Shown one piece after another: positions 8,178 through 18,729 of a DNA stretch of 64,000 nt (position 1 is its first letter; each line of letters starts with the position of its first letter). Below the pieces are notes generated by a model that had not been told where the DNA came from, searched no databases, and worked only from the letters and a program-made list of their open reading frames with translations. Made by a program: the position numbers and the translations under genes. This DNA comes from Pseudodesulfovibrio senegalensis (lineage in GTDB: Bacteria > Desulfobacterota > Desulfovibrionia > Desulfovibrionales > Desulfovibrionaceae). The stretch lies in contig NZ_WAIE01000001.1 of the NCBI RefSeq assembly GCF_008830225.1, forward strand, positions 372,001 through 436,000. The letters run 5' to 3'.

Positions 8178-9986
8178 TCAGGCGGCCGGTTGCAGGGGGG
8201 CGACCGTGGCGTGGTGCAGGGCCATGAAGTTGTCGGCCTCGGCCTTGCCCATGAAGCGACGCAGTATTTTTGCATCGGTTTTCTTGAGGTCCACCAGAAT
8301 CAGACCGTCCATGCAGTTGCCGAATTCCGGGTCCACGTTGAAGCCCAGCAGCTTGCCGCCGAGCTTGAGGTACTGCTTGAGCAGCACGGGAATGGATTTG
8401 CCGGATTCCACGTCCGTGACCAGCGCGTTGATGTCCGCCGGGTCGCTGAAGGCCAGTTCGGGCACGTCGATGTCCAGCCGTTTGAGTCGCTTGGTGCGCG
8501 GCGGCAGTTTGGGGTGCACCTGTCCGGCCAGTTCTTCGAGCGAACAGTGGCGTTTCAGAAAGCCAGCGATCAGCTCGTGGGAAAGGTGCGAATAGTCGCC
8601 GGAAACGCTCACGCAGCCGAACAGGTTGGTGTATTGCGGGTGGCGCGTCACATAGGCGGCGATGCCTTTCCAGAGCAGCAGCAGGGGCTGGTAACTGCGC
8701 TGGTAGTTTTCGGTGATGAACGAACGGCCCATCTCAAGGGCCGGTTGCATCGTTTCAATGACCCCCGGTTCAAAATCGAACAGTGATGCCGAATACAGGC
8801 CCCTGATTCCGTGTTCGGCAAGGACCTTGTCCGCGCGGGCAAAGCGGTATGCTCCGGCCACTTCGCGTTCTTCATGGTTCCAGAGCACGAGGTGATGGTA
8901 ATAGTCGTCGTAGGCGTCGATATCCATGGGCTTGCCCGTTCCCTCGCCCACGGCGCGGAAGGTCTTTTCGCGCAGTACGCCGATTTCGCGCATGAGCCGC
9001 GGGATGCGCTTTGCCTGCGCCGCAAAGACCGTGAAACAGCCGGATTCGAGCAGGATGTTGCTGTCGGGCAGGGCCGCCACTTCGCTGGCCAGTATGTGTC
9101 GTGGCCGGGAGTTGGCCAGCGGTTCCAGCGTGCGGGCCGGAGCCTTGGTCGGCAGGATTTTTTTGGCGGGCCGTTTGCGCAGCACATGGGTGCGGAAACG
9201 CAGATAGCGCACGGCCTCCCGGTCGTTATCAAACGAGGCCATTTTTTCCGGCGGTATCACGCTGCCCACCGCAATGCGGACAGGGGCCTTGGAGTGCTTG
9301 AGATTTTCGTGGGGCAGCAGCACGGTGCGCAAGCGGGGGTGCAGCATGCCCGCCGCCTGAAAAAGGGCGCTGTTGCGGCCCTGAAAGAATACGGGGAGCA
9401 CGGATGCGCCGGTCTTGCGCGCGATGCCCGCCACCGTGGGGCTCCAGTCCGGGTCCGCCACCATGCGTTTGCGTACGCGCAGGCTGGAAACCTCGCCCGC
9501 AGGGAACACGCCCAGCAGGCCGCCGTTCCTGAGCCAGCGCATGGATTCCTTGAGACCGGATATGTTGGATTTGACCGAGCCGCTGGTGCCGAAGGGGTCC
9601 ACCGCGATCAGGTGCTCGCGCATTTCCGGGATCATGCTCAGCATGTAGTTGGCCATGATGCGCACGTCCGGCCGTATCTGGCGCAGCAGCTTGACCAGCA
9701 GCAATCCTTCCACCGCGCCGAAAGGGTGGTTGGCCACCACCATGAGCGGCCCGTTTGCCGGGATGCGCGAAAGGGGTTGGCCGTCCAGCTCGAAACGTAT
9801 GCCGATGGCATTCAGGGCGCGGTCGATGAAATCGCCTTCCAGTTCGCCCGCTCTGGCGTACATGGTGTTGAGGGTCTTGAACCGGAGAACCCTGGAAAGG
9901 GGTTTGCTGACCATGGAAAAAAGCGCGGAGCGCCAGGGGTCGCCGTATGGCGAATCGATTCGGAATATTTCTTCCTGTCGTTGCAT
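8178..9986 (-). CDS. Two-domain acyltransferase, OlsF-like (probable ornithine lipid synthase)
   Basis: A 602-residue cytoplasmic or membrane-associated protein. The ATG at 9986 is chosen because GGAGG lies a few bases upstream; longer in-frame starts lack a ribosome site. The N-terminal half is a PlsC-type lysophospholipid acyltransferase, with the block VVANHPFGAVEG carrying the catalytic His and VFPAGEVS further on. The C-terminal half resembles the GNAT-like N-acyltransferase of OlsB (FTVFAAQ, then YHHLVLWNHEEREVAGAYR, and later LYSASLFDF). Proteins with this order are annotated as hemolysin-like acyltransferases. The Serratia enzyme OlsF, with both domains, makes ornithine lipid from ornithine by N- and then O-acylation. 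Expected product: a phosphorus-free membrane lipid. It is a single gene with its own terminator. The family is clear; the exact substrate is inference. Confidence 0.78.
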   Translation of the reverse strand: MQRQEEIFRIDSPYGDPWRSALFSMVSKPLSRVLRFKTLNTMYARAGELEGDFIDRALNAIGIRFELDGQPLSRIPANGPLMVVANHPFGAVEGLLLVKLLRQIRPDVRIMANYMLSMIPEMREHLIAVDPFGTSGSVKSNISGLKESMRWLRNGGLLGVFPAGEVSSLRVRKRMVADPDWSPTVAGIARKTGASVLPVFFQGRNSALFQAAGMLHPRLRTVLLPHENLKHSKAPVRIAVGSVIPPEKMASFDNDREAVRYLRFRTHVLRKRPAKKILPTKAPARTLEPLANSRPRHILASEVAALPDSNILLESGCFTVFAAQAKRIPRLMREIGVLREKTFRAVGEGTGKPMDIDAYDDYYHHLVLWNHEEREVAGAYRFARADKVLAEHGIRGLYSASLFDFEPGVIETMQPALEMGRSFITENYQRSYQPLLLLWKGIAAYVTRHPQYTNLFGCVSVSGDYSHLSHELIAGFLKRHCSLEELAGQVHPKLPPRTKRLKRLDIDVPELAFSDPADINALVTDVESGKSIPVLLKQYLKLGGKLLGFNVDPEFGNCMDGLILVDLKKTDAKILRRFMGKAEADNFMALHHATVAPLQPAA

Positions 9987-10422
9987 GAGGCCTCCATTGA
10001 CGTGGTTGCCGGGAATGATACATGCGCCGTGCAACGCCATCGTTGCCTTTCTGTGACAACCGGTTGAGCGTTTGTTACGGCTTATCATTTTTTTGCAGTC
10101 CGGATAAAGGGCATGCATCCGCATGTCGTCTTGGCGCAAATGTGTGCATCCGCTTGCACGGCAACGACGGGCCCGAGGACAGGAATGCGGGTGTTTTTGA
10201 GGCGCGCGCGTGCCCGAAGCAGGGGGGCCATGGTGTTGGATGTATGAAAAAAAAGTTCATGGGTCGGGTTGACACCCGCAAGGCCGTGGTTATGTATTGT
10301 CGAGCTTTCCGGCGGAAGAAAAAGGCTGTTTGAGTCTTTTCCGCTGCTCTGGTTGTGCCGCCTTTTGGGCGGCGTTGCTGGTTGATAATTTTAAAATAGA
10401 GTCATTCTGGAGGTATAGAGGA
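9987..10422. other. Intergenic region between divergent acyltransferase and groESL
   Basis: 436 bases without a convincing gene. A 103-codon frame starting at 10022 has no ribosome site and looks non-coding. The right half carries the probable groESL promoter and an untranslated leader of about 120 bases. I find no CIRCE inverted repeat (TTAGCACTC-N9-GAGTGCTAA). Confidence 0.6.
10269..10296 (+). promoter_or_regulatory. Probable groESL promoter
   Basis: A perfect -35 TTGACA and a TATGTA -10 are separated by 16 bases, about 127 bases ahead of groES. The match is better to a vegetative than to a heat-shock sigma promoter. Confidence 0.5.
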
Positions 10423-10710
10423 ATGAAACTGAAACCGTTGAATGATCGTGTACTGGTCAAGCGTCTTGAAGTGGAAGAAATGACCGCCGGTGGCATCATC
10501 ATCCCCGATTCCGCCAAGGAAAAACCCATGAAGGGTGAAGTCGTGGCTGCCGGGGAAGGCAAGCTGGACGAAAACGGCAAGCGCGTCGCCATGACCGTCA
10601 AGGCCGGAGACACCGTGCTGTTTGCCAAGTATGCCGGTACCGAGATCAAGATCGACGGTGTCGAGCATCTGGTCATGCGCGAAGACGACATCCTGGCTGT
10701 TGTCGAATAA
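10423..10710 (+). CDS. groES: Co-chaperonin GroES (Hsp10)
   Basis: A 95-residue lid protein of the GroEL chaperonin. The start at [14 protein letters not shown] follows GGAGG at 10409-10413 and gives the standard family length. The mobile loop is visible as [18 protein letters not shown], and the conserved core GEVVAAGEG and [14 protein letters not shown] follow. It is the first gene of the classic groES-groEL operon, 67 bases ahead of groEL. A 42-codon in-frame extension upstream is not credible. Confidence 0.98.
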   Translation: MKLKPLNDRVLVKRLEVEEMTAGGIIIPDSAKEKPMKGEVVAAGEGKLDENGKRVAMTVKAGDTVLFAKYAGTEIKIDGVEHLVMREDDILAVVE

Positions 10711-10765
10711 CGGCAACAGGCCTGCATCAATACAAGACACTACGACTTTCAATCCAACCCCATAA

Positions 10766-12424
<1,659 letters not shown>

Positions 12425-12452
12425 GCCTCCCGCGCTCATTACGCGAAATAAT

Positions 12453-12492
12453 AAACGCCCCCGGCTCGCTTCGAGCCGGGGGCGTTTTTTTT
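12453..12492 (+). terminator. Terminator of groESL
   Basis: AAACGCCCCCGGCTCG and CGAGCCGGGGGCGTTT form a long stem closing on a short loop, followed by eight T residues. Confidence 0.93.
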
Positions 12493-12549
12493 GTGCGTAT
12501 GCGGGGCAATGCGCCCCGAGTCTCCAGCAAGGGATACGAACCGTAACAA

Positions 12550-12586
12550 CTGCGCCCGGCCTGTGTTGTTGCAGGTCGGGCGCAGT
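12550..12586. repeat. GC-rich inverted repeat after groESL
   Basis: CTGCGCCCGGCCTG and CAGGTCGGGCGCAG are complementary apart from one G-T pair. There is no T run, so this is probably a structural intergenic element or a weak Rho-assisted stop for the convergent CLC gene. Confidence 0.5.
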
Positions 12587-12588
12587 AC

Positions 12589-12650
12589 CGAAAGCTTGAT
12601 GGGGGAGGCTGGGAACGGTCCTTTTGAAAGAGGTTCGTCCCAAACGGCCT
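12589..12650. repeat. Degenerate copy of a palindromic intergenic repeat
   Basis: The pattern AAAGCTTGATGGGGGAGG, then GGGAACGGTCC, TTTTGAAAG and AGGTTCGTCCC follows the same plan as the element at 33969-34026 (AAGTTTTGGTGGAGGGG, GGGGAGGCCCC, TTTTTCAAAA, GGGGCCTCCCC). I recall elements of this shape being common between genes in Desulfovibrio genomes. This copy is diverged. Confidence 0.5.
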
Positions 12651-12656
12651 GAATGA

Positions 12657-14513
12657 CTACGCGGTCGGGGGCAAGTCCGTTTTCTTAATGGGGAGTTCAG
12701 CCTCTTCGGTTTTCATGTCCACCATGGCGTCGTGGTAGGCGTTGAATACGTCTTCACGGTTGAGCAGGCCGAGGAATTTGTCGGTGCTGTCCTTGGTGAC
12801 CACCGGGATTTGAGCGTAGTCCGTGTCCACAAAGCGCAGAAGCGCCTGATACAGGTCGTAGTCGGGACGCACGTACACGCGCTTGGTGGCCAGGTCGCGT
12901 ACCACCACGAGGTCGAAGAGATCCTCGTCAAACATCCAGTTGCGGATGTCGTGTATGGAGAGAATGCCCGTGAAGGTGCCCTCCGCGTTCTTGACCGGGT
13001 AGAGTATCTGGTTGGAGTTGGCGATGATGTTGGTCAGGGCACGCAGGGTGATGTTTTCTTCCAGCGAAATGACGCGGCTGGGAGAATATACGTCGGAAAC
13101 GTGCAGTTGTTCCAGAACGTTGATGGTGGTGTCTTCAAGGTGTGCCGGGGAGTCGAACTTGTTTTCCACCTGATGCTCGTAGAGCGAGGTGCTGCGCGAG
13201 AGCACGATGCAGATGGCCGAGGCCAGCATGAGGGGCGCCAGCAATCCATAGCCCTGCGTAAGCTCCGTAACCATGACCAGCGGCCCCACGGGCGCATTGG
13301 CCACACCCGCAAAGAACGCGGCCATGCCGACAAGAATGTAGGCACCGGGCTGGGTGACGATGTCCGGGAAAAAGTGATGCCCGGCTTTGCCCACGAGTCC
13401 GCCGGACATGCCGCCCACGAACAGGGCTGGCGCGAACATGCCGCCGGAAAGGCCGGAGCCTATGGTCAGGGAGGTGGCCACGGTTTTGCCCACGATGATG
13501 GCACACATGCTCAGCAACGGCAGCTGGCCCATGATGGCCAGTTCCAGCCAGCCGTAGCCGCCCGAAAGCACTTCCGGATAAAATATGCCGAACAGTCCCA
13601 TGAGCAGCCCGCCCAATCCCGTGGCCCAGATGAGGCCGATCTTGTCCTTGAGCGGAAAGAACAGGCGGTATTTGAAGGCATAGAATGTTTTGCAATACAG
13701 CCAGCCCGAAGCCGCACATACGATGGCCAGCAGGGCGTAGAAAACGAGTTCCCGCGGGTCGTGGAATTCAAAGCGGGGAATGCCGAATATCGGCTCGGAA
13801 CCGTAGACCAGCGAAAAAACGGAATAGGCCACAACGGAGGACATGATCGAGGGCAGCATGGCCTCGGATTCGAAATCTTCGCGATAGACCACTTCAATGG
13901 CCGTGAGTGCGCCGCCCAGGGGGGCACGGAACACGGCCCCGAGTCCTCCTGCCGCACCGGCCAGCAACAGGATGCGCCGCTCCTTTGCCGAGAACTGGAA
14001 TTTGGAGGCCACCCAGGTGCCCACGCCCGCGCCGAGTTGGGTGATGGGCCCTTCGCGCCCGGCGCTGCCGCCCGAGGCGATGGTCAGGATGGACGTGAAG
14101 CCCTTGATGACGGGAACCAGCGGGCGCATGTAGCCGCCCTTGTTGTGGAATGTGTTGATGGTGGCGTCTGTGCCGTCCGTGCCGCCTGTAACGGTTTCCG
14201 GGATGAACCGTTGTACCAGCCAGCCCGTGAGCAGCCCCGTGCCGCAGGTAAAGAGCGGAATGATCCACGGACGGTATACATCAGGATGGGCGTGGAACAG
14301 GTGCTCACCGGCCGGGTGCGGGGAAACGATGCCGGCCAGCTGGTTCTGTATCAGGAATTTCCCCCATTCGATCGCACCGAAAAAAACGATGGCCGTCAGC
14401 CCGGAAAACAGTCCTACGAGAGCGCCGACAACAAGCCAGCGAAACGAGGCTATGCTCCTGTATGATTTAACAAAATCTCGCCAATAGGTGAATATGGGGC
14501 CAAGGGGGTTCAT
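12657..14513 (-). CDS. CLC-type chloride channel/transporter with C-terminal CBS pair
   Basis: A 618-residue inner-membrane anion channel or exchanger. The gating glutamate is present in GREGP (near residue 155), and the third anion-binding motif is GSGLSGGMFAPALF. The first motif is GGTDGTDA rather than the GSGIP form of E. coli ClcA. The position matching the proton glutamate (E203 of E. coli ClcA) appears to be Val in LTAIEVVYR, which would suit a channel rather than a proton-coupled exchanger; this rests on alignment by eye. About 150 C-terminal residues form two CBS domains (one around VISLEENITLRALTNII, one around VYVRPDYDLYQALLRF) that usually bind adenine nucleotides. The start overlaps the ribF stop by four bases (ATGA), so the two are coupled. 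Confidence 0.9.
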   Translation of the reverse strand: MNPLGPIFTYWRDFVKSYRSIASFRWLVVGALVGLFSGLTAIVFFGAIEWGKFLIQNQLAGIVSPHPAGEHLFHAHPDVYRPWIIPLFTCGTGLLTGWLVQRFIPETVTGGTDGTDATINTFHNKGGYMRPLVPVIKGFTSILTIASGGSAGREGPITQLGAGVGTWVASKFQFSAKERRILLLAGAAGGLGAVFRAPLGGALTAIEVVYREDFESEAMLPSIMSSVVAYSVFSLVYGSEPIFGIPRFEFHDPRELVFYALLAIVCAASGWLYCKTFYAFKYRLFFPLKDKIGLIWATGLGGLLMGLFGIFYPEVLSGGYGWLELAIMGQLPLLSMCAIIVGKTVATSLTIGSGLSGGMFAPALFVGGMSGGLVGKAGHHFFPDIVTQPGAYILVGMAAFFAGVANAPVGPLVMVTELTQGYGLLAPLMLASAICIVLSRSTSLYEHQVENKFDSPAHLEDTTINVLEQLHVSDVYSPSRVISLEENITLRALTNIIANSNQILYPVKNAEGTFTGILSIHDIRNWMFDEDLFDLVVVRDLATKRVYVRPDYDLYQALLRFVDTDYAQIPVVTKDSTDKFLGLLNREDVFNAYHDAMVDMKTEEAELPIKKTDLPPTA

Positions 14514-15487
14514 TGTGCCGTGTCTTCTATGCTTGGTTGGGTGATTTTTATCCTGCCTTCAGGACGGGCAAGGATTTGCCGACCGATTCCCACGTCGCGC
14601 CTGATGCGTTCCTTGAGTTCGTCGATGCCGTTGAATTTGCGCTCATCGCGGATGCGCTGGACGAAATGCACACGGATGTCGCGGCCGTAAATGTCCTTGT
14701 CGTAATCAAGGATGTGCGCTTCCACGGAAAGGGCGTCGTTGCCGAAGGTGGGGTTCTTGCCGATGTTGGCCACACCCTCGTGCGCTTGTCCGTCCACCTC
14801 GACCCAGACCGCGTAGACCCCGGGCTTGGGAAAGAGCTCGTCCACCAGCTTGAGGTTGGCGGTGGGAAAGCCCAGCAGTTTGCCGCCGCGTTTCATGCCG
14901 TGCACCACTTCGCCGGAAACCTGATAGAAACGGCCCAGCAGCGGACGGGCGTCCCAAACGTCGCCGGCTTCCACCAGATCGCGGATGCGCGTGGAGCTGA
15001 CGATGGCACCTTCGAGCGCCACGGGGTCGAGCCGTTCGACACCAAAGCCGAGACGGTCGCCGATTTGGGTGAGCATGGCATGGTCGCCGGTGCGCCCCTT
15101 GCCCATGTGGTAGTCGTAGCCGATGGTCAGTTCCTTCATGTTCAGGCCGTCCACCAGATAGTGTTGCACGAACTGCTCCGGGGAAAGGGCGGCCATTTCG
15201 CGAGTGAAGGCCAGCACCAAGGCGACCTGCGGGCCGAACTGGGAGATGAGTTCCAGCTTCTGGTCCGTGAGGGTGATGAACGGGGGCGTCTTGCGTTCGG
15301 TGAGCACCCGCAGCGGATGCGGGTCGAAAGTTACAATGGCGCTGGTCAGGCCGCTGGCAGTGGCCTTGACACAGGTGCGTTTGATAAGTGCCTGATGTCC
15401 CTTGTGAACGCCGTCGAAGTTGCCGATGGTAACGCTGGCTCCGGCAAGGGCTGTCTTGAGTTCGTCAGGTGTACGAATGACGATCAT
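14510..15487 (-). CDS. ribF: Bifunctional riboflavin kinase / FAD synthetase
   Basis: A 325-residue cytoplasmic enzyme that phosphorylates riboflavin to FMN and adenylates it to FAD. The N-terminal nucleotidyltransferase domain shows VTIGNFDGVHKGHQALI and, later, IVSSTRIRDLVEAGDV. The C-terminal kinase domain shows GKLLGFPTANL and YAVWVEVDGQAHEGVANIG. Length is typical. It lies 63 bases after the M48 peptidase gene and overlaps the CLC gene by four bases on the same strand. I see no FMN riboswitch upstream. Confidence 0.96.
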   Translation of the reverse strand: MIVIRTPDELKTALAGASVTIGNFDGVHKGHQALIKRTCVKATASGLTSAIVTFDPHPLRVLTERKTPPFITLTDQKLELISQFGPQVALVLAFTREMAALSPEQFVQHYLVDGLNMKELTIGYDYHMGKGRTGDHAMLTQIGDRLGFGVERLDPVALEGAIVSSTRIRDLVEAGDVWDARPLLGRFYQVSGEVVHGMKRGGKLLGFPTANLKLVDELFPKPGVYAVWVEVDGQAHEGVANIGKNPTFGNDALSVEAHILDYDKDIYGRDIRVHFVQRIRDERKFNGIDELKERIRRDVGIGRQILARPEGRIKITQPSIEDTAQ

Positions 15488-15550
15488 GTAATATTCCGTC
15501 CCGATGATTGAAAAAAGGTATTGCTACTCCAATTCGCATGGGGCATCAAG

Positions 15551-16993
15551 TCAGGACCCTTTTTGCGTTTTTTTCTGGATAAGCTCTTTGAGTTTTTCGA
15601 CTTTTTCCTTGTCCTCTTCCGACTTGGCCAATGACTGCGCCTTGGCGGCATGCGCGCGGGCCTTGCGTGGGTGGAGCAGGTAGAGTTCGCTGTATCCCAG
15701 ATGCAGGTAGCCTCCGAAGTCGTCGCCGGATTCTCCAAGGATCTTGCCGAGGTAGTAGTGGACCTCCGCGTCTTCGGGCACGGCGGCCAGCACCTTGCGC
15801 ATGGTGGGAATGGCCCGGTTATAGTCGCCGTTTTCGGCCTGAAGCAGGGAAAGGTAGAACAGGGCCAACGCGTCCTTGGGGTCCTTGAACACGGCCTTTT
15901 GCAGCAGCATTCCGGCTTTGGCGGTTTGACCGGTCTTGTAATAGAACCGCCCGGCTTCGCGCAGCACAAGCGGGTCGTCATCGTTTGCGGCAAGCGCCTT
16001 TTCCATCCATTGTTCGGCTTCGCGGGTCCGCTTGAGGCGCAAGAGCACGATGCCGCGTCCCATGAAGTCCAGCGCGGTGTATTCGCTTTCGGGTTTGGAT
16101 TTGTATTTGCCCAGCGCGGCGTCTGCCGGAGTCAGCTTGGCCAGGATGATGGCCTGTACGCGCCTGAGGCGGGTGTTGTCGTCCTTGCGCTGGGTAAAGC
16201 GTTCGGGCATGCGCTTGATGCGGCCCTTGAGGTAGCCGATGCGCTCGGCAAGGCCCGGGTGGGTCGAGAGGTAGGAGGGGATGTCCCCGCCACCGCTGAA
16301 CCATTTCTTTTTTTGCATTATTTCGAACATCTGGGGCATGCCGTTGGGGTTGTAACCCGCCTCGACCATACTGTTCATGCCCACATGGTCGGCATCGCGC
16401 TCGTCCGAGCGCGAGTAGTTGAGCATGGCCTGCTGGGCACCGGCCTGCGAACCCATGACCAGCGCCTGGCCGAGTTTGCCTGCGGAGTCCCCGCCTCCGG
16501 CGATGCCCAGGAATATTCCGGCAACCGCGCCCACCATGGAGGCGATGCCCACGAATTTGGATTTTTCCAGACGCCGGGCCATGTGCCGTTCGGATACGTG
16601 GCCGAGTTCGTGCGCAATGACTCCGGCCAGTTCGGATTCGGTTTCCGCACTGGCGATGAGGCCGGTAAAGACATAAATATAGCCGCCCGGGATCGCAAAG
16701 GCGTTCAGGGAGTTGTTGGCCAGCACGGCGCTTTTGATGGTGAAGGGCATGGGGCGTTTGGCAGCAACGATTTTATCGACGATGCCCTTGACGTAGGAGT
16801 CGATGAGCGGATCGCCCACCACGCCCATCTTGGCGCGAATCATGGCGTCAAACTCTCGGCCCATCTTTTTTTCGTCCTTGATGGACAGGGACTCGAAAAG
16901 GGCTTGGGCCGGGGCCGGGGGCAACAGCATCCCGGTTGAGAGTGCCATGACAAGAGCAAATGTGGCGAATCTTCTGAAGCGCATGGGTGTCAT
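15551..16993 (-). CDS. Periplasmic M48 zinc metalloprotease with TPR repeats (BepA/YfgC-like)
   Basis: A 480-residue secreted protein with an N-terminal Sec signal ending near APAQA. The ATG at 16993 has AGGA upstream; six codons of earlier frame are less likely. The gluzincin site HELGH (in GVIAHELGHVSERHM) holds the Zn-binding His pair and catalytic Glu. Gly-rich flexible residues follow, and the third ligand is probably in the SDERDADHVG block. The C-terminal 150 residues are TPR-like helical repeats (LDFMGRGIVLLRLKRTREAEQWMEKAL and two further units). E. coli BepA, with the same order, degrades or matures outer-membrane proteins such as LptD. Part of the long minus-strand housekeeping series. 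Confidence 0.92.
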   Translation of the reverse strand: MTPMRFRRFATFALVMALSTGMLLPPAPAQALFESLSIKDEKKMGREFDAMIRAKMGVVGDPLIDSYVKGIVDKIVAAKRPMPFTIKSAVLANNSLNAFAIPGGYIYVFTGLIASAETESELAGVIAHELGHVSERHMARRLEKSKFVGIASMVGAVAGIFLGIAGGGDSAGKLGQALVMGSQAGAQQAMLNYSRSDERDADHVGMNSMVEAGYNPNGMPQMFEIMQKKKWFSGGGDIPSYLSTHPGLAERIGYLKGRIKRMPERFTQRKDDNTRLRRVQAIILAKLTPADAALGKYKSKPESEYTALDFMGRGIVLLRLKRTREAEQWMEKALAANDDDPLVLREAGRFYYKTGQTAKAGMLLQKAVFKDPKDALALFYLSLLQAENGDYNRAIPTMRKVLAAVPEDAEVHYYLGKILGESGDDFGGYLHLGYSELYLLHPRKARAHAAKAQSLAKSEEDKEKVEKLKELIQKKTQKGS

Positions 16994-17056
16994 GTTGTTT
17001 TTCCTGATCACGGAAGGATTGTAGCCATTCCACAGGGATGCGCAAGCATGGTTTCG

Positions 17057-17099
17057 AAAAAAAACAACGGGACATGGAGTGTCTCCCGTGTCCCGTTGT
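17057..17099 (-). terminator. Terminator of rho
   Basis: On the minus strand CAACGGGACA pairs with TGTCCCGTTG around a 14-base loop and is followed by a run of eight T, 22 bases after the rho stop. Confidence 0.85.
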
Positions 17100-17120
17100 C
17101 GAAGAGCGTTTTTTGCGCGC

Positions 17121-18458
17121 CTACCTGTTCATCATATCCAGGAATTCGCGGTTGTTTTTGGTGCCTTTCATCTTGTCCACGAGGAATTCCATGGAGTCGA
17201 TGGCGTTCATGGGGGCGAGCAGCTTGCGCAGAATCCAGACGCGGTTGAGCACGTCATCCTCAAGCAGCAACTCTTCCTTCCGAGTGCCGGAGCGGTTCAG
17301 GTCAAGTGCCGGGAACACGCGTTTTTCCGCAAGATGGCGATCCAGATATATCTCCATGTTGCCGGTGCCCTTGAATTCTTCGAAAATGACCTCATCCATG
17401 CGGGACCCCGTGTCGATGAGCGCAGTGGCGATGATGGTCAGGGAGCCGCCTTCCTCGATGTTGCGCGCCGCGCCGAAGAAGCGCTTGGGCCGCTGCAGGG
17501 CGTTGGCGTCGATACCGCCGGAGAGCACGCGTCCCGAAGACGGGGTCACGGCGTTGTACGCCCGGCCGAGGCGGGTAATGGAGTCGAGCAGCACGACCAC
17601 GTCGCGTTTGCGTTCAACAAGGCGTTTGGCCTTTTCCATGACCATTTCAGCGACCTGCACGTGACGCTGCGGCGGTTCGTCGAAGGTGGAGCTGACAACC
17701 TCGGCCCGCACGGTACGTTCCATGTCGGTGACTTCTTCGGGCCGTTCGTCGATGAGCAGCACGATGAGGTCCACGTCCGGGTTGTTGGCGTTGATGGAGT
17801 TGGCGATGGACTGCAGCATCATGGTCTTACCCGTGCGCGGCGGCGCAACGAGCAGGCCGCGCTGGCCGCAGCCGATGGGTGCCAGCAGATCGATGACCCG
17901 GGAAGTGTAGTTCTTGTCTCCGTTTTCCATGCGCAGCATGGTGTCGGGATAGAGGGGGGTCAGGTTGTCGAACAGTACGAGATTCTTGGAATGCTCGGGA
18001 GCTTCCAGCCCGATTTCATTGACCCGAAGCAGGGCGAAATAGCGTTCACCTTCCTTGGGCGGCCGAATCTGGCCGGAAACCACGTCGCCTTTGCGCAGGC
18101 CAAAGCGGCGGATTTGTGATGGCGACACGTATATGTCGTCCGGTCCGGGCATGTAGCTGTATGTGGGAGAGCGGAGGAACCCGAAACCGTCGGGCAGGAT
18201 TTCCAGAACGCCTTCGCCATAGATTTGTCCGTTTTGCGAGGCACAGCTTTGCAGCAGTGCGAAGATGAGTTCCTGCTTGCGCATGCCGCTGGGATTCTCG
18301 ACCTTGTACTCGACGGCGAGGTCGGTGAGTTCCTGCATGTTTTTGCGCTTGAGCTCGGATAGATTCATCTTGTCGGTGGAGGCGTCCTTGGGAGTGTCCT
18401 TTTTCTTTGCCATGCTTTTGGAGGGTCTCTTTTTACGGTTGTTCACGGGTACTACCAC
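17121..18458 (-). CDS. rho: Transcription termination factor Rho
   Basis: A hexameric RNA-dependent helicase that releases transcripts. Parts in order: a Lys-rich N-terminal extension of about 30 residues, the Rho N-terminal helical domain ([18 protein letters not shown]), the cold-shock-like RNA-binding domain ([16 protein letters not shown]), and the RecA-like ATPase with Walker [12 protein letters not shown] and Walker [14 protein letters not shown]. The Q-loop and R-loop regions sit before the end [11 protein letters not shown]. The start is uncertain: the frame opens with GTG at 18458, an ATG lies at 18413 (MAKKKDTPK), and neither has a strong ribosome site. A 271-base leader separates it from carD. 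Confidence 0.96.
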   Translation of the reverse strand: MVVPVNNRKKRPSKSMAKKKDTPKDASTDKMNLSELKRKNMQELTDLAVEYKVENPSGMRKQELIFALLQSCASQNGQIYGEGVLEILPDGFGFLRSPTYSYMPGPDDIYVSPSQIRRFGLRKGDVVSGQIRPPKEGERYFALLRVNEIGLEAPEHSKNLVLFDNLTPLYPDTMLRMENGDKNYTSRVIDLLAPIGCGQRGLLVAPPRTGKTMMLQSIANSINANNPDVDLIVLLIDERPEEVTDMERTVRAEVVSSTFDEPPQRHVQVAEMVMEKAKRLVERKRDVVVLLDSITRLGRAYNAVTPSSGRVLSGGIDANALQRPKRFFGAARNIEEGGSLTIIATALIDTGSRMDEVIFEEFKGTGNMEIYLDRHLAEKRVFPALDLNRSGTRKEELLLEDDVLNRVWILRKLLAPMNAIDSMEFLVDKMKGTKNNREFLDMMNR

Positions 18459-18729
18459 TCGTCTTGTGTGATTGTCTGATGGCCTGCCAGCCGGGCAGGG
18501 ATATTATTACTTTCCCGCAGGTGCGGGATATGTCCGGTACGGAATTGGTTGCGAGGAAACGTATTCCTGAGTTGGAACGGTTTCTGAACAGAGTGTTCTG
18601 GTTCCTCTTTATCTGCCTGTTGTGTGGCGGGGGTTGTCTGTTGTTTGTTTCGGGGTAACGGTTGCCGGAAACGGTAACATCAACGCCCTTAGGGGCGATT
18701 ACATGAAAGAGAGGGGAATGACAACAGCT
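18459..18729 (-). promoter_or_regulatory. C-rich leader of rho, possible Rho-binding (autoregulation) region
   Basis: On the coding (minus) strand this 271-base stretch is poor in G and rich in C and A, for example AACAACAGACAACCCCCGCC. It has two short hairpins just after carD (CGCCC/GGGCG at 18683-18697 and GTTGCCGG/CCGTTTCC-type pairing before it). Unstructured C-rich RNA is the usual Rho loading site and rho genes are commonly autoregulated; the role here is inference. Confidence 0.4.

Noticed and set aside
10022-10333. A 103-codon plus-strand frame upstream of groES
   Set aside because: No ribosome site, odd composition, and it covers the groESL promoter region.
10150-10422. A CIRCE element for HrcA control of groESL
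   Set aside because: Looked for TTAGCACTC-N9-GAGTGCTAA and for close variants; none found.
15388-15550. An FMN riboswitch ahead of ribF
   Set aside because: Only 63 bases separate ribF from the upstream coding sequence and no RFN-like conserved stems are present.
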